From Verrucomicrobiales bacterium (GTDB lineage Bacteria > Verrucomicrobiota > Verrucomicrobiia > Limisphaerales > UBA9464), in assembly GCA_005793375.1 (NCBI GenBank), contig SXSK01000266.1, positions 1 through 51,099 on the forward strand: a stretch of DNA of 51,099 nucleotides, in the 5' to 3' direction. This document shows, piece by piece, positions 27,158 to 35,602 of the stretch; within the stretch, counting starts at the first letter, position 1; every line of letters begins with the position of its first letter. Under the pieces are notes generated by a model that worked only from the letters and a program-made list of their open reading frames with translations, was not told the origin of the DNA and searched no databases. Position numbers and translations under genes: made by a program.

Positions 27158-28813
27158 TCAAACAATATCTGGTTCCGGCGCAATTTTGACGCCGTCCTTG
27201 GTCTGGGTGCCACCCGACTTCAAGCGTTCTGCAGTTTCGTTCGCGTATCCAGGGATGATCCGGCTTAATTGATCCTGAGTGGCGCCTAAGTGGTCGCGGA
27301 TGATTTTTCCGAGGACCTGCCTATAGTCGAGAGACCGCTGTAGATAGCGATCTTCGGCTTTGAACATCGTGCCGGTAGGACCGGTGATCCATGGGACAGA
27401 ATCGGCGCCGCTGCATTGATGGATACCGCTGCGGGTAACACCGCCCAACCCATTGGGTTGAAATCCTTTGACCGCGCCACCGGCGACCCACATGACGCTG
27501 GCTTCGGCGTGATCGGTACCGTTGTCGTCATTCTCTTTGGTAGTGCGACCAAATTCGGAAAGTGTGACGACCACGACATCTTCCCATTTGCATTTGTCGC
27601 CGTAGTTCGCGAAGTACTTTTGGAGTCCGTAAATGGCCCATCCAATGCGTCGCAGCAGATTGGCGTGTGAGCCCGTTGCGCCTCCCTGGTTGCTGTGGGT
27701 ATCGAAACCATCCAACTGGCAGCCCGCCACGATGGCGTCTGTCTTGTTCAGTACCAAGGCGGCGGCCTTGAGGTTGCCAAAAAAGTCGTAACTGCTGGTG
27801 GGGACCACATACTTGTTCACTTGGTTGCCAGCAGTGCGGCGGTAACCGCCATTTTTATTGTTGCTGGTGGGGAACAGATAATAGCCACCTCCGGCGTTTT
27901 CGTTGGCCCAATTTTGGTCACCATCGGTGACTTCGTTGTCGCGGAAAGTGTTGCCGTTTTCCGAGAAATCAATTTGATCGAAGATACCAAGAGTACGATT
28001 GAAGTTTTCGTACTGGAGTCGCAACAGCTCCCGTGAACGTTTGTCCGCAAATTCCGAGGAGTTCGCCAAGCTGAGCATGGTTTTGGATTTCTTCTCGGCC
28101 GAGGCCGAGGCCGGAACACCCAGGAGCCCAAACCGTTCCGGACGCTCCACATTGGTCATGGCGGCGGCGGAACCCCGCAGGAGAAGGGGGAGGGATGATT
28201 GAAACGAAACCCCGGTGAGCGGAGCAGTGTTGGCGAGGCCGCTCTCGACCATGGCGCGATAGAAGATACCTTCTTTTTTTGCGTCGTTCGAGGGTAGGCC
28301 ATTTTCCCAGTAAACTTGAGAATCGAAATGCGAGCGCGATTGTTTGGGGTAGCCCACCCGATGCAACATCGCCATTTGACCGGCATTATAAGACGGGACG
28401 AGGAACTTGAGTGATGGATGCAACCCGGCGAAATCATTGCCCAGGGGCAAGGCATAGTTTCCATACACCGGGTCGGCACTTCCCGAAGGTGTCCAGAGGG
28501 CCTTACCGCTCGAAGAATAGTTCCAAGTCGGATCGGGGCTCGGCGCGATGGCGATGGTCTCTCGGCTCGTGACGTACGCCGGATCCGACAGTGGAATGAC
28601 CGAGTTCAATCCGTCGTTCGCACCACGTAGGAAGAGAAACAGGACCTTTTTGATCCGACCGTTTGGACCAGGCACACCGATGGAACCCTCGGCGAGAGCC
28701 CGCTGCATAACCATGGGCACGTCTGTGAGGCTGCTCAAAGCCGCCAGTGAGGCCAGTCGGGTGCTGCGCGACAAGAAGTCGCGTCGAGTCAGAATGTTAA
28801 TCGAAGAGTTCAT
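27158..28813 (-). CDS. DUF1501 family protein, Tat-exported
   Basis: 551 aa. The N-terminus carries a twin-arginine signal (TRRDFLSRSTRLASLAALSS). The body is the DUF1501 fold, related to sulfatase/alkaline phosphatase: FLFLRGANDGLNSVIPLSDP, then LHPSLKFLVP, DGFDTHSNQGG and TLSEFGRTTKENDDNGTDHA. Function is not established. The gene almost always follows a DUF1800 gene in Planctomycetes and Verrucomicrobiota, as here with a 65-bp gap. The ORF ends 42 bp before the DNRLRE ATG. The C-terminal tail is Gly/Thr-rich with no membrane anchor. Confidence 0.93.
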   Translation of the reverse strand: MNSSINILTRRDFLSRSTRLASLAALSSLTDVPMVMQRALAEGSIGVPGPNGRIKKVLFLFLRGANDGLNSVIPLSDPAYVTSRETIAIAPSPDPTWNYSSSGKALWTPSGSADPVYGNYALPLGNDFAGLHPSLKFLVPSYNAGQMAMLHRVGYPKQSRSHFDSQVYWENGLPSNDAKKEGIFYRAMVESGLANTAPLTGVSFQSSLPLLLRGSAAAMTNVERPERFGLLGVPASASAEKKSKTMLSLANSSEFADKRSRELLRLQYENFNRTLGIFDQIDFSENGNTFRDNEVTDGDQNWANENAGGGYYLFPTSNNKNGGYRRTAGNQVNKYVVPTSSYDFFGNLKAAALVLNKTDAIVAGCQLDGFDTHSNQGGATGSHANLLRRIGWAIYGLQKYFANYGDKCKWEDVVVVTLSEFGRTTKENDDNGTDHAEASVMWVAGGAVKGFQPNGLGGVTRSGIHQCSGADSVPWITGPTGTMFKAEDRYLQRSLDYRQVLGKIIRDHLGATQDQLSRIIPGYANETAERLKSGGTQTKDGVKIAPEPDIV

Positions 28814-28878
28814 GATATCCGTCGATGAAAGAAGCCGGGGTGGAATGGAGGGTTCGTGTTGGAAAGAACACCTTGAGT

Positions 28879-31449
28879 TTATTGTTCCTGAAATCGCTGA
28901 GTCGTCATGAGAAAGGCCACCATCGCGCGGAGCCGGTTTTCGTACTCCGTGGATGTGGTTTGGAGCACGTCAAACGGAGAGCTGGAACCGGATGCGTTCG
29001 TGTTGAGGAACTCGATAGCCGCCTGGCGGTATCCCTGAAGATTGGCCTGACCTTCCGCGGGATACAAAATCCCGAGGAAATAATCGACAATGGCTGGCGC
29101 ATCTCGAACTGCCTGCGGCTTCTTGAGTTTCAAGAGTGCGAGTGGATCTAGGTTTGGTGCGCTGCGACTCGTTCCAGCCGAGGTTTTGGTCAGACTGCGT
29201 TCAATGAATTGAAGACGCTCCGTCAACGTGCCAGCACTGATCCAGGCCGGAGCTTCCTCCGGATAACCGTCTGGATCGCCGCGATCGAACAATCGCATGC
29301 GACCCGCGTCGTTCAGCAGTTCGGTGACATCCGATTCCCCGCGCGTATCCGCAGTGAATGTCCCGTCGGGTTTCCTGGCGCGCAAAGCGCGTGTAGTACT
29401 CAAGGCAAACTCCAATGGTGTTTTCACTTTTTGCAACGAGCCGGAGTGATGGCGAAACAAATCACTGGTCAGTATGACCCGAAGTATCGGACGCAGTTGT
29501 CCCTTCGGTCCACCACCCGGCGGATTTTCCCAGGCCAACATGCAGTCATGAACCAATCGCTCTTCGGGCGTCACCTCGCCATCGGTGAAATCATAACCGT
29601 GGCGGAAGCCGTCATGAAGGAAGAGCCGACAGAGTTTGACGCTGAGATATTCCTGGGTGAAAGGTTGATCTGCCATATGCTCAATGATCTGGTAGCCTTC
29701 CTGAATGCTATTGGTGGTGGCACTGCCGGTGATGCGAAGTCCATAAGAACGCCCTGCCCAGGGAGCGCCGAACCGCGCCGGCACGACTTTAGGCTGGCCC
29801 CAACTGGTCACGTTTTGCTGAGCGTCGCGTTGGATTGGGCCATAGAAACAATACTTGGTTCGTTCATCGTGTCGCCCTTCGCGGTAGTGGATGGACCAGT
29901 ATAGGCTGAAATCCTGGATGCCAAGATTGGGAGGATGGATGATGGGATCATCGCGCAAATTGGCCGCAAAGGGGTTTCCATCGTTAGCGCGGCGTTTGTA
30001 ACCCACCGTCCACCCAGTGAAGACGCGCGAAATTTCAACGATGTCCTCCTGGTCGTAGCCGTTGTCCACGCCGAAGCAGAAGAGTTCGCACAATTCTCGA
30101 GCGTAGTTCTCGTTGGCAATGTTGCGCCGAGTGACCTGGCCGCTGGCGTTGCGGGTAGCGTTGCCTCGCGAGTTTACCGTGTCTAAATAGATGATCATCG
30201 CCGGACTTTCGGCGCTTATCTTCAATAATTCATGGAAGGTGACCGTTGGCTTCAACAAGGAACTGCGCCACTTCAGATTTTCGCGCAGCTCGATTTGGGC
30301 AGCCGCACGGCTGTTCGCGCCGTCATCATAGTAGGCATCCAAAAAATCACTGGTTTTGGAGTACTGCGTCACGAAATGATTCTCCAGAAACTGCCTCAGA
30401 ATTTCGAGCAATTGCCGTTGTGAACGCACACCATGGAGTAAGTGCCAACGCCGCAAATCAGTGATGGATCCGTAACCGTTGGACAGCTTTCCCCAAGCGG
30501 TTTTGTAGGGGGGCTTCTGGGAGGTCAAAGTCTCTGGGGCATCTGCGCTCGCACCAGACAACCGCAGCACTGGCACCAAATTGTCCGAACTGGTTCGGTA
30601 CCAGAAACTCAACGTATATGTCGCACCATTCGCAATCCCTTGAGTGGTCTGTACGATGGAGTTGCCTCCGCCGGATCCATCGTCCGAAGCCTTGACCCAG
30701 AGGCTACTGGCTCCGGAATGTTTCACCGTGGTCGAGAGGACCGAGTTGGTGAAATTTTCGGTGGGGACCCAGGACCCGGCAAGAGCCGACTCGAAGTCGC
30801 CATTGCGGATCAGATTCGGCTTGGCGAGATCTTCCACCTCGCCGGCCACCAAACGAACATCGTCCACGTAGGCGGATCCATCATCGAGAAGGTAAATGTA
30901 GAAATTCGGATTGGCTGAAGTCGCGACACCACTCACCACCAGCTTCGTCCAACCATCCGCTTCCCTGATCGGTACGGGAGGCGCGGGCTCGTCGATTTCG
31001 AGACTCAAATCTTCAAAAATTTTTTCCGGCGCTATTTGTTCTTCGAGGTAGCCCTCCGCTCCCAAGGAAGAAACTCGATCCAGTTCATCCGGGGTCGGCC
31101 CGTAGGCAATTCGGTTCAGCAGCGTGGTGCTGTACAGCGCGTCGGGAGGGATCTGTTGCGCTCGGACTTGGAAGAATGCACTGCCAGCCGGGGCCGCCCC
31201 GGACCATTCGAAGCCATTCCAAACGCCCGAGTTGTCCTCGGCGAATGGGAGACCCAAGGCGGGCGAGCTCCAAATGTTGTAGGCCTGGACCGCAGGTGAG
31301 GGCGTCAGCCGGATTCCACTTTTTCCATTCCCCAACGAGAAGTGGCTGATTTCTGGCCCCACGGCCGCCGCGGGCACCCTCAGCGGATCCAGTGCGGGTA
31401 GAAAATAAATGATAAAGGCAGATCGCCAAAAGCCGATAAACGATTTCAT
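28879..31449 (-). CDS. DUF1800 family protein with an inserted carbohydrate-binding-like domain
   Basis: 856 aa from the ATG at 31449 (MKSFIGFWRSAFIIYFL, a signal peptide); the ORF track's 31521 adds a non-credible head. The DUF1800 core starts at about residue 130 (STTLLNRIAYGPTPDELDRV). It is interrupted by a beta-rich insert of about 150 residues (NLIRNGDFESALAGSW, then TYTLSFWYRTSSD) resembling CBM4/9-type modules. The core resumes at LRQFLENHFVTQYSKTSD and runs to the classic segments ANENYARELCELF, VEISRVFTGWT and VKLCRLFLHDGF. The role is unknown; the family is exported and paired with DUF1501. It is the first gene of the nine-gene minus-strand run. Confidence 0.93.
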   Translation of the reverse strand: MKSFIGFWRSAFIIYFLPALDPLRVPAAAVGPEISHFSLGNGKSGIRLTPSPAVQAYNIWSSPALGLPFAEDNSGVWNGFEWSGAAPAGSAFFQVRAQQIPPDALYSTTLLNRIAYGPTPDELDRVSSLGAEGYLEEQIAPEKIFEDLSLEIDEPAPPVPIREADGWTKLVVSGVATSANPNFYIYLLDDGSAYVDDVRLVAGEVEDLAKPNLIRNGDFESALAGSWVPTENFTNSVLSTTVKHSGASSLWVKASDDGSGGGNSIVQTTQGIANGATYTLSFWYRTSSDNLVPVLRLSGASADAPETLTSQKPPYKTAWGKLSNGYGSITDLRRWHLLHGVRSQRQLLEILRQFLENHFVTQYSKTSDFLDAYYDDGANSRAAAQIELRENLKWRSSLLKPTVTFHELLKISAESPAMIIYLDTVNSRGNATRNASGQVTRRNIANENYARELCELFCFGVDNGYDQEDIVEISRVFTGWTVGYKRRANDGNPFAANLRDDPIIHPPNLGIQDFSLYWSIHYREGRHDERTKYCFYGPIQRDAQQNVTSWGQPKVVPARFGAPWAGRSYGLRITGSATTNSIQEGYQIIEHMADQPFTQEYLSVKLCRLFLHDGFRHGYDFTDGEVTPEERLVHDCMLAWENPPGGGPKGQLRPILRVILTSDLFRHHSGSLQKVKTPLEFALSTTRALRARKPDGTFTADTRGESDVTELLNDAGRMRLFDRGDPDGYPEEAPAWISAGTLTERLQFIERSLTKTSAGTSRSAPNLDPLALLKLKKPQAVRDAPAIVDYFLGILYPAEGQANLQGYRQAAIEFLNTNASGSSSPFDVLQTTSTEYENRLRAMVAFLMTTQRFQEQ

Positions 31450-31537
31450 GACACAGCGACAATTCAATTTCTGCTGCCAAGGTAGCAGTATCCTTGCCGA
31501 GTCCGCGAGCGGCAAAATCAACCACCACCTTTTAGCA

Positions 31538-31577
31538 GGCCTAATCAGTTTTCGTTGAAGATTGACACAATTAGGCC
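31538..31577. promoter_or_regulatory. Inverted repeat GGCCTAAT-N24-ATTAGGCC between divergent genes
   Basis: Two perfect 8-base half-sites with 24 bases between them, so the centres are about three helical turns apart. They lie in the short space between the DUF1800 start (31449, minus) and the response-regulator start (31686, plus). A TTGACA (31562-31567) sits directly before the second half-site; no good -10 box follows at 17 bases. It is a candidate operator or auto-regulatory site, read from sequence only. Confidence 0.35.
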
Positions 31578-31685
31578 ATTTCTACCGTGTCCTGAAAGGA
31601 ACGCCTACCCAACATCGTTTTAGTCAATCCATGGGTCTACTGACATTTGGGGCAAATGCAGCGAGATCCGGCAACAGCGACGACC

Positions 31686-32456
31686 ATGATTTCCATACCT
31701 CTATCCCAAGCGCCTAGGAACTTCCTGTCTCTCAAAGATTCTGCCAGGACCCCAGTAGGTTCTCTACTGTCCGGCATAGGCGACTCACAAACCTCACAAG
31801 CGCACTCATCCAATTCACCGATCAAAGTCGCCATCGTTGAAGACAACGATAGCATTCGGACCGGTCTAGCTGGAATTGTCCGCTTATCCTCAGACCTATG
31901 CCTCGCGGGTCTTTTCCCAGATGCCGAGTCCGTTTTGCGTGATATTGACGCTTTTGCGCCAGATGTGGTGCTCATGGATATCAATTTGCCGGGAGCGTCC
32001 GGCATTGAGTGCGTGTGCGCCGTGAAACATCGGCTGCCGAGAACCTTCATTATCATGCTCACCATTGAGACGAACACGGAACGCGTCATGGGAGCGATCC
32101 GAGCGGGTGCCTCCGGTTACCTGACCAAAAGCACTCCGCCAGAACGTATCTTGGAGGCCATTCGAGAAGTGCACCGCGGGGGCGCCCCGATGTCTGGTCA
32201 GGCAATCAACGTCCTGGTCCATCGTGTTCAGCATGAGCATGAAGCCCCTCGCATCGTCGATGGCCTTCTCACTCCGCGCGAACGTGAGGTGCTGCAACTC
32301 GCTTCCGAAGGCCTGCGCGCCAAGGAAATTGCCGAACGTTTGACGATCAGTACGTTCACCGTTCAGGCTCACATTCGAAACATTTACGAAAAACTGGGCG
32401 TCAGATCGCTGTCCCAGGCAATTGCGAAATTGTCCAATTTCGGAAAGGGCGCCTGA
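31686..32456 (+). CDS. NarL/FixJ-type response regulator
   Basis: 256 aa from the ATG at 31686; the track's 31647 is a TTG. After a loose Ser/Pro-rich head of about 47 residues comes the receiver domain: VAIVEDNDSIR (acid pocket), VVLMDINLP with the phospho-acceptor Asp at about residue 98, GASGYLTKS with the conserved Lys. The end is a LuxR-type helix-turn-helix (LTPREREVLQLASEGLRAKEIAERL). No histidine kinase gene lies next to it, so it is an orphan in this window. It is divergent from the DUF1800 operon with an inverted repeat between, so it may regulate that operon or itself. Confidence 0.9.
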   Translation: MISIPLSQAPRNFLSLKDSARTPVGSLLSGIGDSQTSQAHSSNSPIKVAIVEDNDSIRTGLAGIVRLSSDLCLAGLFPDAESVLRDIDAFAPDVVLMDINLPGASGIECVCAVKHRLPRTFIIMLTIETNTERVMGAIRAGASGYLTKSTPPERILEAIREVHRGGAPMSGQAINVLVHRVQHEHEAPRIVDGLLTPREREVLQLASEGLRAKEIAERLTISTFTVQAHIRNIYEKLGVRSLSQAIAKLSNFGKGA

Positions 32457-32476
32457 TTAGGCGCTCTGTCGTCGTG

Positions 32477-33442
32477 TCATCCCATCGAGGGTGGATTCGT
32501 CCCCATCGATGGGGTTTTTGTTCCTTCTGGAACTGGAGGCCATCGCTCCAGAAAAGCCAGTTGCGCTTCCCGATCTGGCAGAATGTCCCGCGCCGGGTCA
32601 GTCAAAAAACGTCGCGGGTAACCGGGTTCCAGCCAGAGAACGGTGACTTGATCACCTCGGACATGAAACCTTGCCCGCCAGGCCCCGCAACCAATCTCTA
32701 GTTGCTCGCCATCTCCTCGCCGCCGGATCCGTCGGGTCCGATGCGGCGTCGGATCCCGCTCCAAGAGTTCCACCAGCCTGGATCGAAAGTCGATCTGCCA
32801 CACCTGAAACAGCCAGTCCGCCTGCATTTGAGCCAGAGGTGTCCACTCGACAAAATGCGACGGCGGCGCCACTAAATTCTGATCTAAGTCCTCACACCAT
32901 CCGCCACTGGCTTCAGGAAACGCATCGTAAGAGGCGATGTACGGCTTGATGTCAAACACCGGGGTGCCATCCACCAGATCACAAGCACCCAAGATAAGTC
33001 GGCGTCGTTCCACGCCAATGAGGTTCACGGTAGAAAGTCCGAGAGGGTTGGGCCGGTGGGGGGAACGTGTAGCGAACACGCCGCGGCGGATCGCGGGTCC
33101 GCGTGGTGGCAGGACCAATGGTTTCCAATTAGAGTTACGGTGGAACCACCAGATCAGCCAGACCTTTGAAAACCGCGAGAGATCGCGCAGCGCCGTCTCG
33201 TAATTGTGGCCAGGCAATAGTTCCAGCACACTGCGTTCAGGCTCGCCTTCGGTGGGTTGATGGCGCGCCTGAAACTTGACCTGCTTGGGAGATCGGATAT
33301 GGCCAATAGGATGAAGGGTCAGGGATGGTTCCACAGGTCGAGAAATTCTCCCGGATTGAGTCTGAATCCGACGGAAACCGCAAGGGGTCTCCACGGTAAA
33401 CAAACGCCGATCTTGATTCGGAAGCCACGCTTGCGCATACAT
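32477..33442 (-). CDS. trmO: TrmO, tRNA (N6-threonylcarbamoyladenosine(37)-N6)-methyltransferase
   Basis: About 321 aa from the ATG at 33442; the GTG at 33334 would remove an uninformative 36-residue head and begin just before the domain. The 480-aa track ORF is a shadow of moxR beyond that point. The TsaA-like beta-barrel is clear: LHPIGHIRSP, ARHQPTEGEPERSVLELLPG, RFSKVWLIWWFHRN, and the SAM-site block FATRSPHRPNPLGLSTV with GTPVFDIKPYI. The C-terminal domain also fits (LERDPTPHR, FHVRGDQVTVLWLEPG). The enzyme adds the methyl group to make m6t6A37 in tRNAs reading ACY. The last codons fall inside the hairpin that ends the opposite gene. Confidence 0.88.
   Translation of the reverse strand: MYAQAWLPNQDRRLFTVETPCGFRRIQTQSGRISRPVEPSLTLHPIGHIRSPKQVKFQARHQPTEGEPERSVLELLPGHNYETALRDLSRFSKVWLIWWFHRNSNWKPLVLPPRGPAIRRGVFATRSPHRPNPLGLSTVNLIGVERRRLILGACDLVDGTPVFDIKPYIASYDAFPEASGGWCEDLDQNLVAPPSHFVEWTPLAQMQADWLFQVWQIDFRSRLVELLERDPTPHRTRRIRRRGDGEQLEIGCGAWRARFHVRGDQVTVLWLEPGYPRRFLTDPARDILPDREAQLAFLERWPPVPEGTKTPSMGTNPPSMG
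32481..32519 (+). terminator. Terminator of the response-regulator gene, inside trmO 3' end
   Basis: CCCATCGA (32481-32488) pairs with TCGATGGG (32507-32514), followed by TTTTT on the plus strand. The segment CCCCATCGATGGGG (32501-32514) is itself a perfect palindrome. It begins 24 bases after the response-regulator stop. The same bases encode the last residues of TrmO, read as a PSMG repeat. Confidence 0.6.
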
Positions 33443-33449
33443 CGCGCGC

Positions 33450-34439
33450 ATGAATTCCGGTTTGTCCGCCATCAACGCCGCCGTACAAGAGGCGGGCGCG
33501 TTCCTCTCCCCTCTGTTCACTGAGATCAACAAGGTGGTCGTCGGCCAAAAATACCTGGTCGAACGCCTAGTCGTCGGCTTGCTCGCCAATGGACACGTGC
33601 TGCTGGAAGGTGTTCCCGGACTGGCCAAAACGCTATCCGTCAAAACACTGGCCACTGCCCTGCACGTGAAGTTTTCCCGCCTGCAATTCACCCCGGACAT
33701 GCTGCCAGCAGATGTCGTAGGCACCCAGGTGTTCAACCCGCAACAAGGAACGTTCAGTGTTCGACGCGGTCCCGTCTTCGCCAATTTGGTGCTGGCAGAC
33801 GAAATCAACCGGGCTCCCGCCAAGGTCCAAAGCGCGTTGCTCGAAGCCATGCAGGAACGGCAAGTAACTATCGGCGAACAAACCTTTCGCCTCGAGGAAC
33901 CCTTCCTGGTCCTGGCCACCCAAAATCCAATCGAGCAAGAGGGAACTTATCCCTTGCCCGAAGCCCAGGTCGATCGATTCATGTTGAAACTCAAGATCGG
34001 CTACCCGACCCGCGATGAAGAACGCACGATCTTGGACCTGATGGCGCGCACAAACGGACACCCCACCGCCAATGCGATTGTCACCCCGGAACAGATTCTT
34101 CGCGCTCGAGAAGTCATCAACGATCTGTACATCGACGACAAAGTGAAGGATTACATCGTCGATCTTGTCTGTGCGACGCGCGAACCCCAGACCTACAAGA
34201 TTGACGTCAAAGGCCTGATCCAACTCGGCGCCAGCCCCCGCGCCACCATTGCCCTGGCACTGGCTTCCAAAGCCCACGCGTTCCTTCGCGGACGAGGTTA
34301 TGTCACCCCTCATGACGTCAAGTCCATCGGCATGGACGTCCTTCGCCACCGGGTAAGCGTCACCTACGAAGCTGAGGCCGAAGAAAAAACCTCGGAAGAC
34401 GTCATTCAAAAGATTTTCGACGAATTGCCGGTTCCCTGA
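33450..34439 (+). CDS. MoxR-family AAA+ ATPase
   Basis: 329 aa, the usual length. Motifs: Walker A GVPGLAKT (about residue 54), Walker B VLADEINRAPAKVQ, sensor ATQNPIEQEGTYPLPEAQVDRF, and the lid with the GASPRATIAL signature. MoxR proteins act as cytoplasmic chaperone-like ATPases that mature metal- or VWA-containing partners. The DUF58 gene follows after 8 bp, the classic pairing. The start ATG lies 7 bp from the trmO start on the other strand, so the promoters must overlap coding sequence. Confidence 0.95.
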   Translation: MNSGLSAINAAVQEAGAFLSPLFTEINKVVVGQKYLVERLVVGLLANGHVLLEGVPGLAKTLSVKTLATALHVKFSRLQFTPDMLPADVVGTQVFNPQQGTFSVRRGPVFANLVLADEINRAPAKVQSALLEAMQERQVTIGEQTFRLEEPFLVLATQNPIEQEGTYPLPEAQVDRFMLKLKIGYPTRDEERTILDLMARTNGHPTANAIVTPEQILRAREVINDLYIDDKVKDYIVDLVCATREPQTYKIDVKGLIQLGASPRATIALALASKAHAFLRGRGYVTPHDVKSIGMDVLRHRVSVTYEAEAEEKTSEDVIQKIFDELPVP

Positions 34440-34447
34440 GTCTTCCC

Positions 34448-35527
34448 ATGTTTCGACGCACCGCACAGGTTTTACAGGAGGGTGTGGCCCGGCTCTTCAG
34501 TTCCGGACCCGTCAATGCATCTCGCGCACCCTTGCGGACTGCCGGCCAGTCTTCGACTGGCGGCAGCCGCGCGATTCCGGTTGAGATCCTGAAAAAGATC
34601 CGGCAGATCGAAATCCGCACCCGCCGGTTGGTGAGCGAGACCCTAGCAGGTCAGTACCACAGTGCTTTCAAAGGTCAGGGGATGGATTTCGACGAAGTCC
34701 GCGAATACCAACCAGGCGACGAAGTGCGAAGCATCGATTGGAATGTCACCGCCAAGATGAATCATCCGTTCGTCAAAAAATTCCGTGAAGAGCGAGAGTT
34801 GACAGTGGTGTTGGTCGTGGATCTAAGCGGCTCGGGAATGTTCGGTTCGGGTGATTACTCGAAGCGAGAACTCACGGCTGAAATCGCCTCGGTGCTGGCA
34901 TTCAGTGCGATTCGCAATCAGGACAAGGTCGGCCTGTTACTATTCACCGAAAGCGTCGAAAAATTCATTCCTCCCCGCAAGGGACGCCGGCATGTCTTGC
35001 GTGTCATACGAGATGTCTTGTTTCACGAACCCAGGTACCCCGGCACCAACATGAATGGCGCCTTGGAATTCTTGAATCGCATACTGCCCCATCGCAGCGT
35101 GGTGGTCGTGATCAGCGATTTTCTCGGTGAAACCCATTTGAACCGTGCGGATGTCGCAGCGCATCTGCGACGTAAGGCTCTATATTCCGAAACATTGGGC
35201 CGCCTCAGCTCGACCGTGCTTCGGCAAACCAGTCGCAAACACGATGTGATTGCCGTGCAAGTGACTGATCCCCACGAACTCTCACTGCCAAATCTGGGGC
35301 GAATCGTGTTGAAAGATGCCGAAACGGGGGATGTGGTGGAAATCAATACGAACGATGGACGCCGCCGGGAGGCGTTTGCGATGCGCCAAGAGAAGACCCA
35401 ACTCGAGCTCATTCACTTGTTTCGAAGTTCCAATGTCGATGCCATTCAATTGCGCACCGATGAGCCTTACGAGAAGCAACTCGCCGCCTTTTTTGACAAA
35501 CGCCAAAAACGAAAGCGGGGCCGCTGA
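34448..35527 (+). CDS. DUF58 protein, VWA-like partner of MoxR
   Basis: 359 aa. A basic, Ser/Arg-rich head is followed by the DUF58 signature (GMDFDEVREYQPGDEVRSID and WNVTAKMNHPFVKKFREER) and a von Willebrand A-like fold with the metal site DLSGSG (about residue 125). There is no membrane segment, which is common in the soluble DUF58 class. It is probably the client or co-factor of the MoxR ATPase just upstream. The membrane VWA proteins and TPR protein that usually complete BatABD-type operons are missing: DUF1080 follows after 75 bp. Confidence 0.93.
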   Translation: MFRRTAQVLQEGVARLFSSGPVNASRAPLRTAGQSSTGGSRAIPVEILKKIRQIEIRTRRLVSETLAGQYHSAFKGQGMDFDEVREYQPGDEVRSIDWNVTAKMNHPFVKKFREERELTVVLVVDLSGSGMFGSGDYSKRELTAEIASVLAFSAIRNQDKVGLLLFTESVEKFIPPRKGRRHVLRVIRDVLFHEPRYPGTNMNGALEFLNRILPHRSVVVVISDFLGETHLNRADVAAHLRRKALYSETLGRLSSTVLRQTSRKHDVIAVQVTDPHELSLPNLGRIVLKDAETGDVVEINTNDGRRREAFAMRQEKTQLELIHLFRSSNVDAIQLRTDEPYEKQLAAFFDKRQKRKRGR

Positions 35528-35602
35528 TCGACTGTGCGAGGTGCCGCCAGAAGCTTCACGGAAGGGCTCGACTTTGGCAGCGACTGACGTAGCGTTGCGT
35601 CC

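Noticed and set aside
27158-27161. Stop-start overlap of DUF1501 and DNRLRE genes
   Set aside because: The upstream start would be TTG; the ATG at 27116 begins a proper signal peptide, so the overlap is probably not real.
33452-33919. N-terminal 150 residues of the 480-aa minus-strand ORF
   Set aside because: Shadow of moxR; composition is Ser/Thr/Arg-rich without any domain, and the TrmO domain begins much later.
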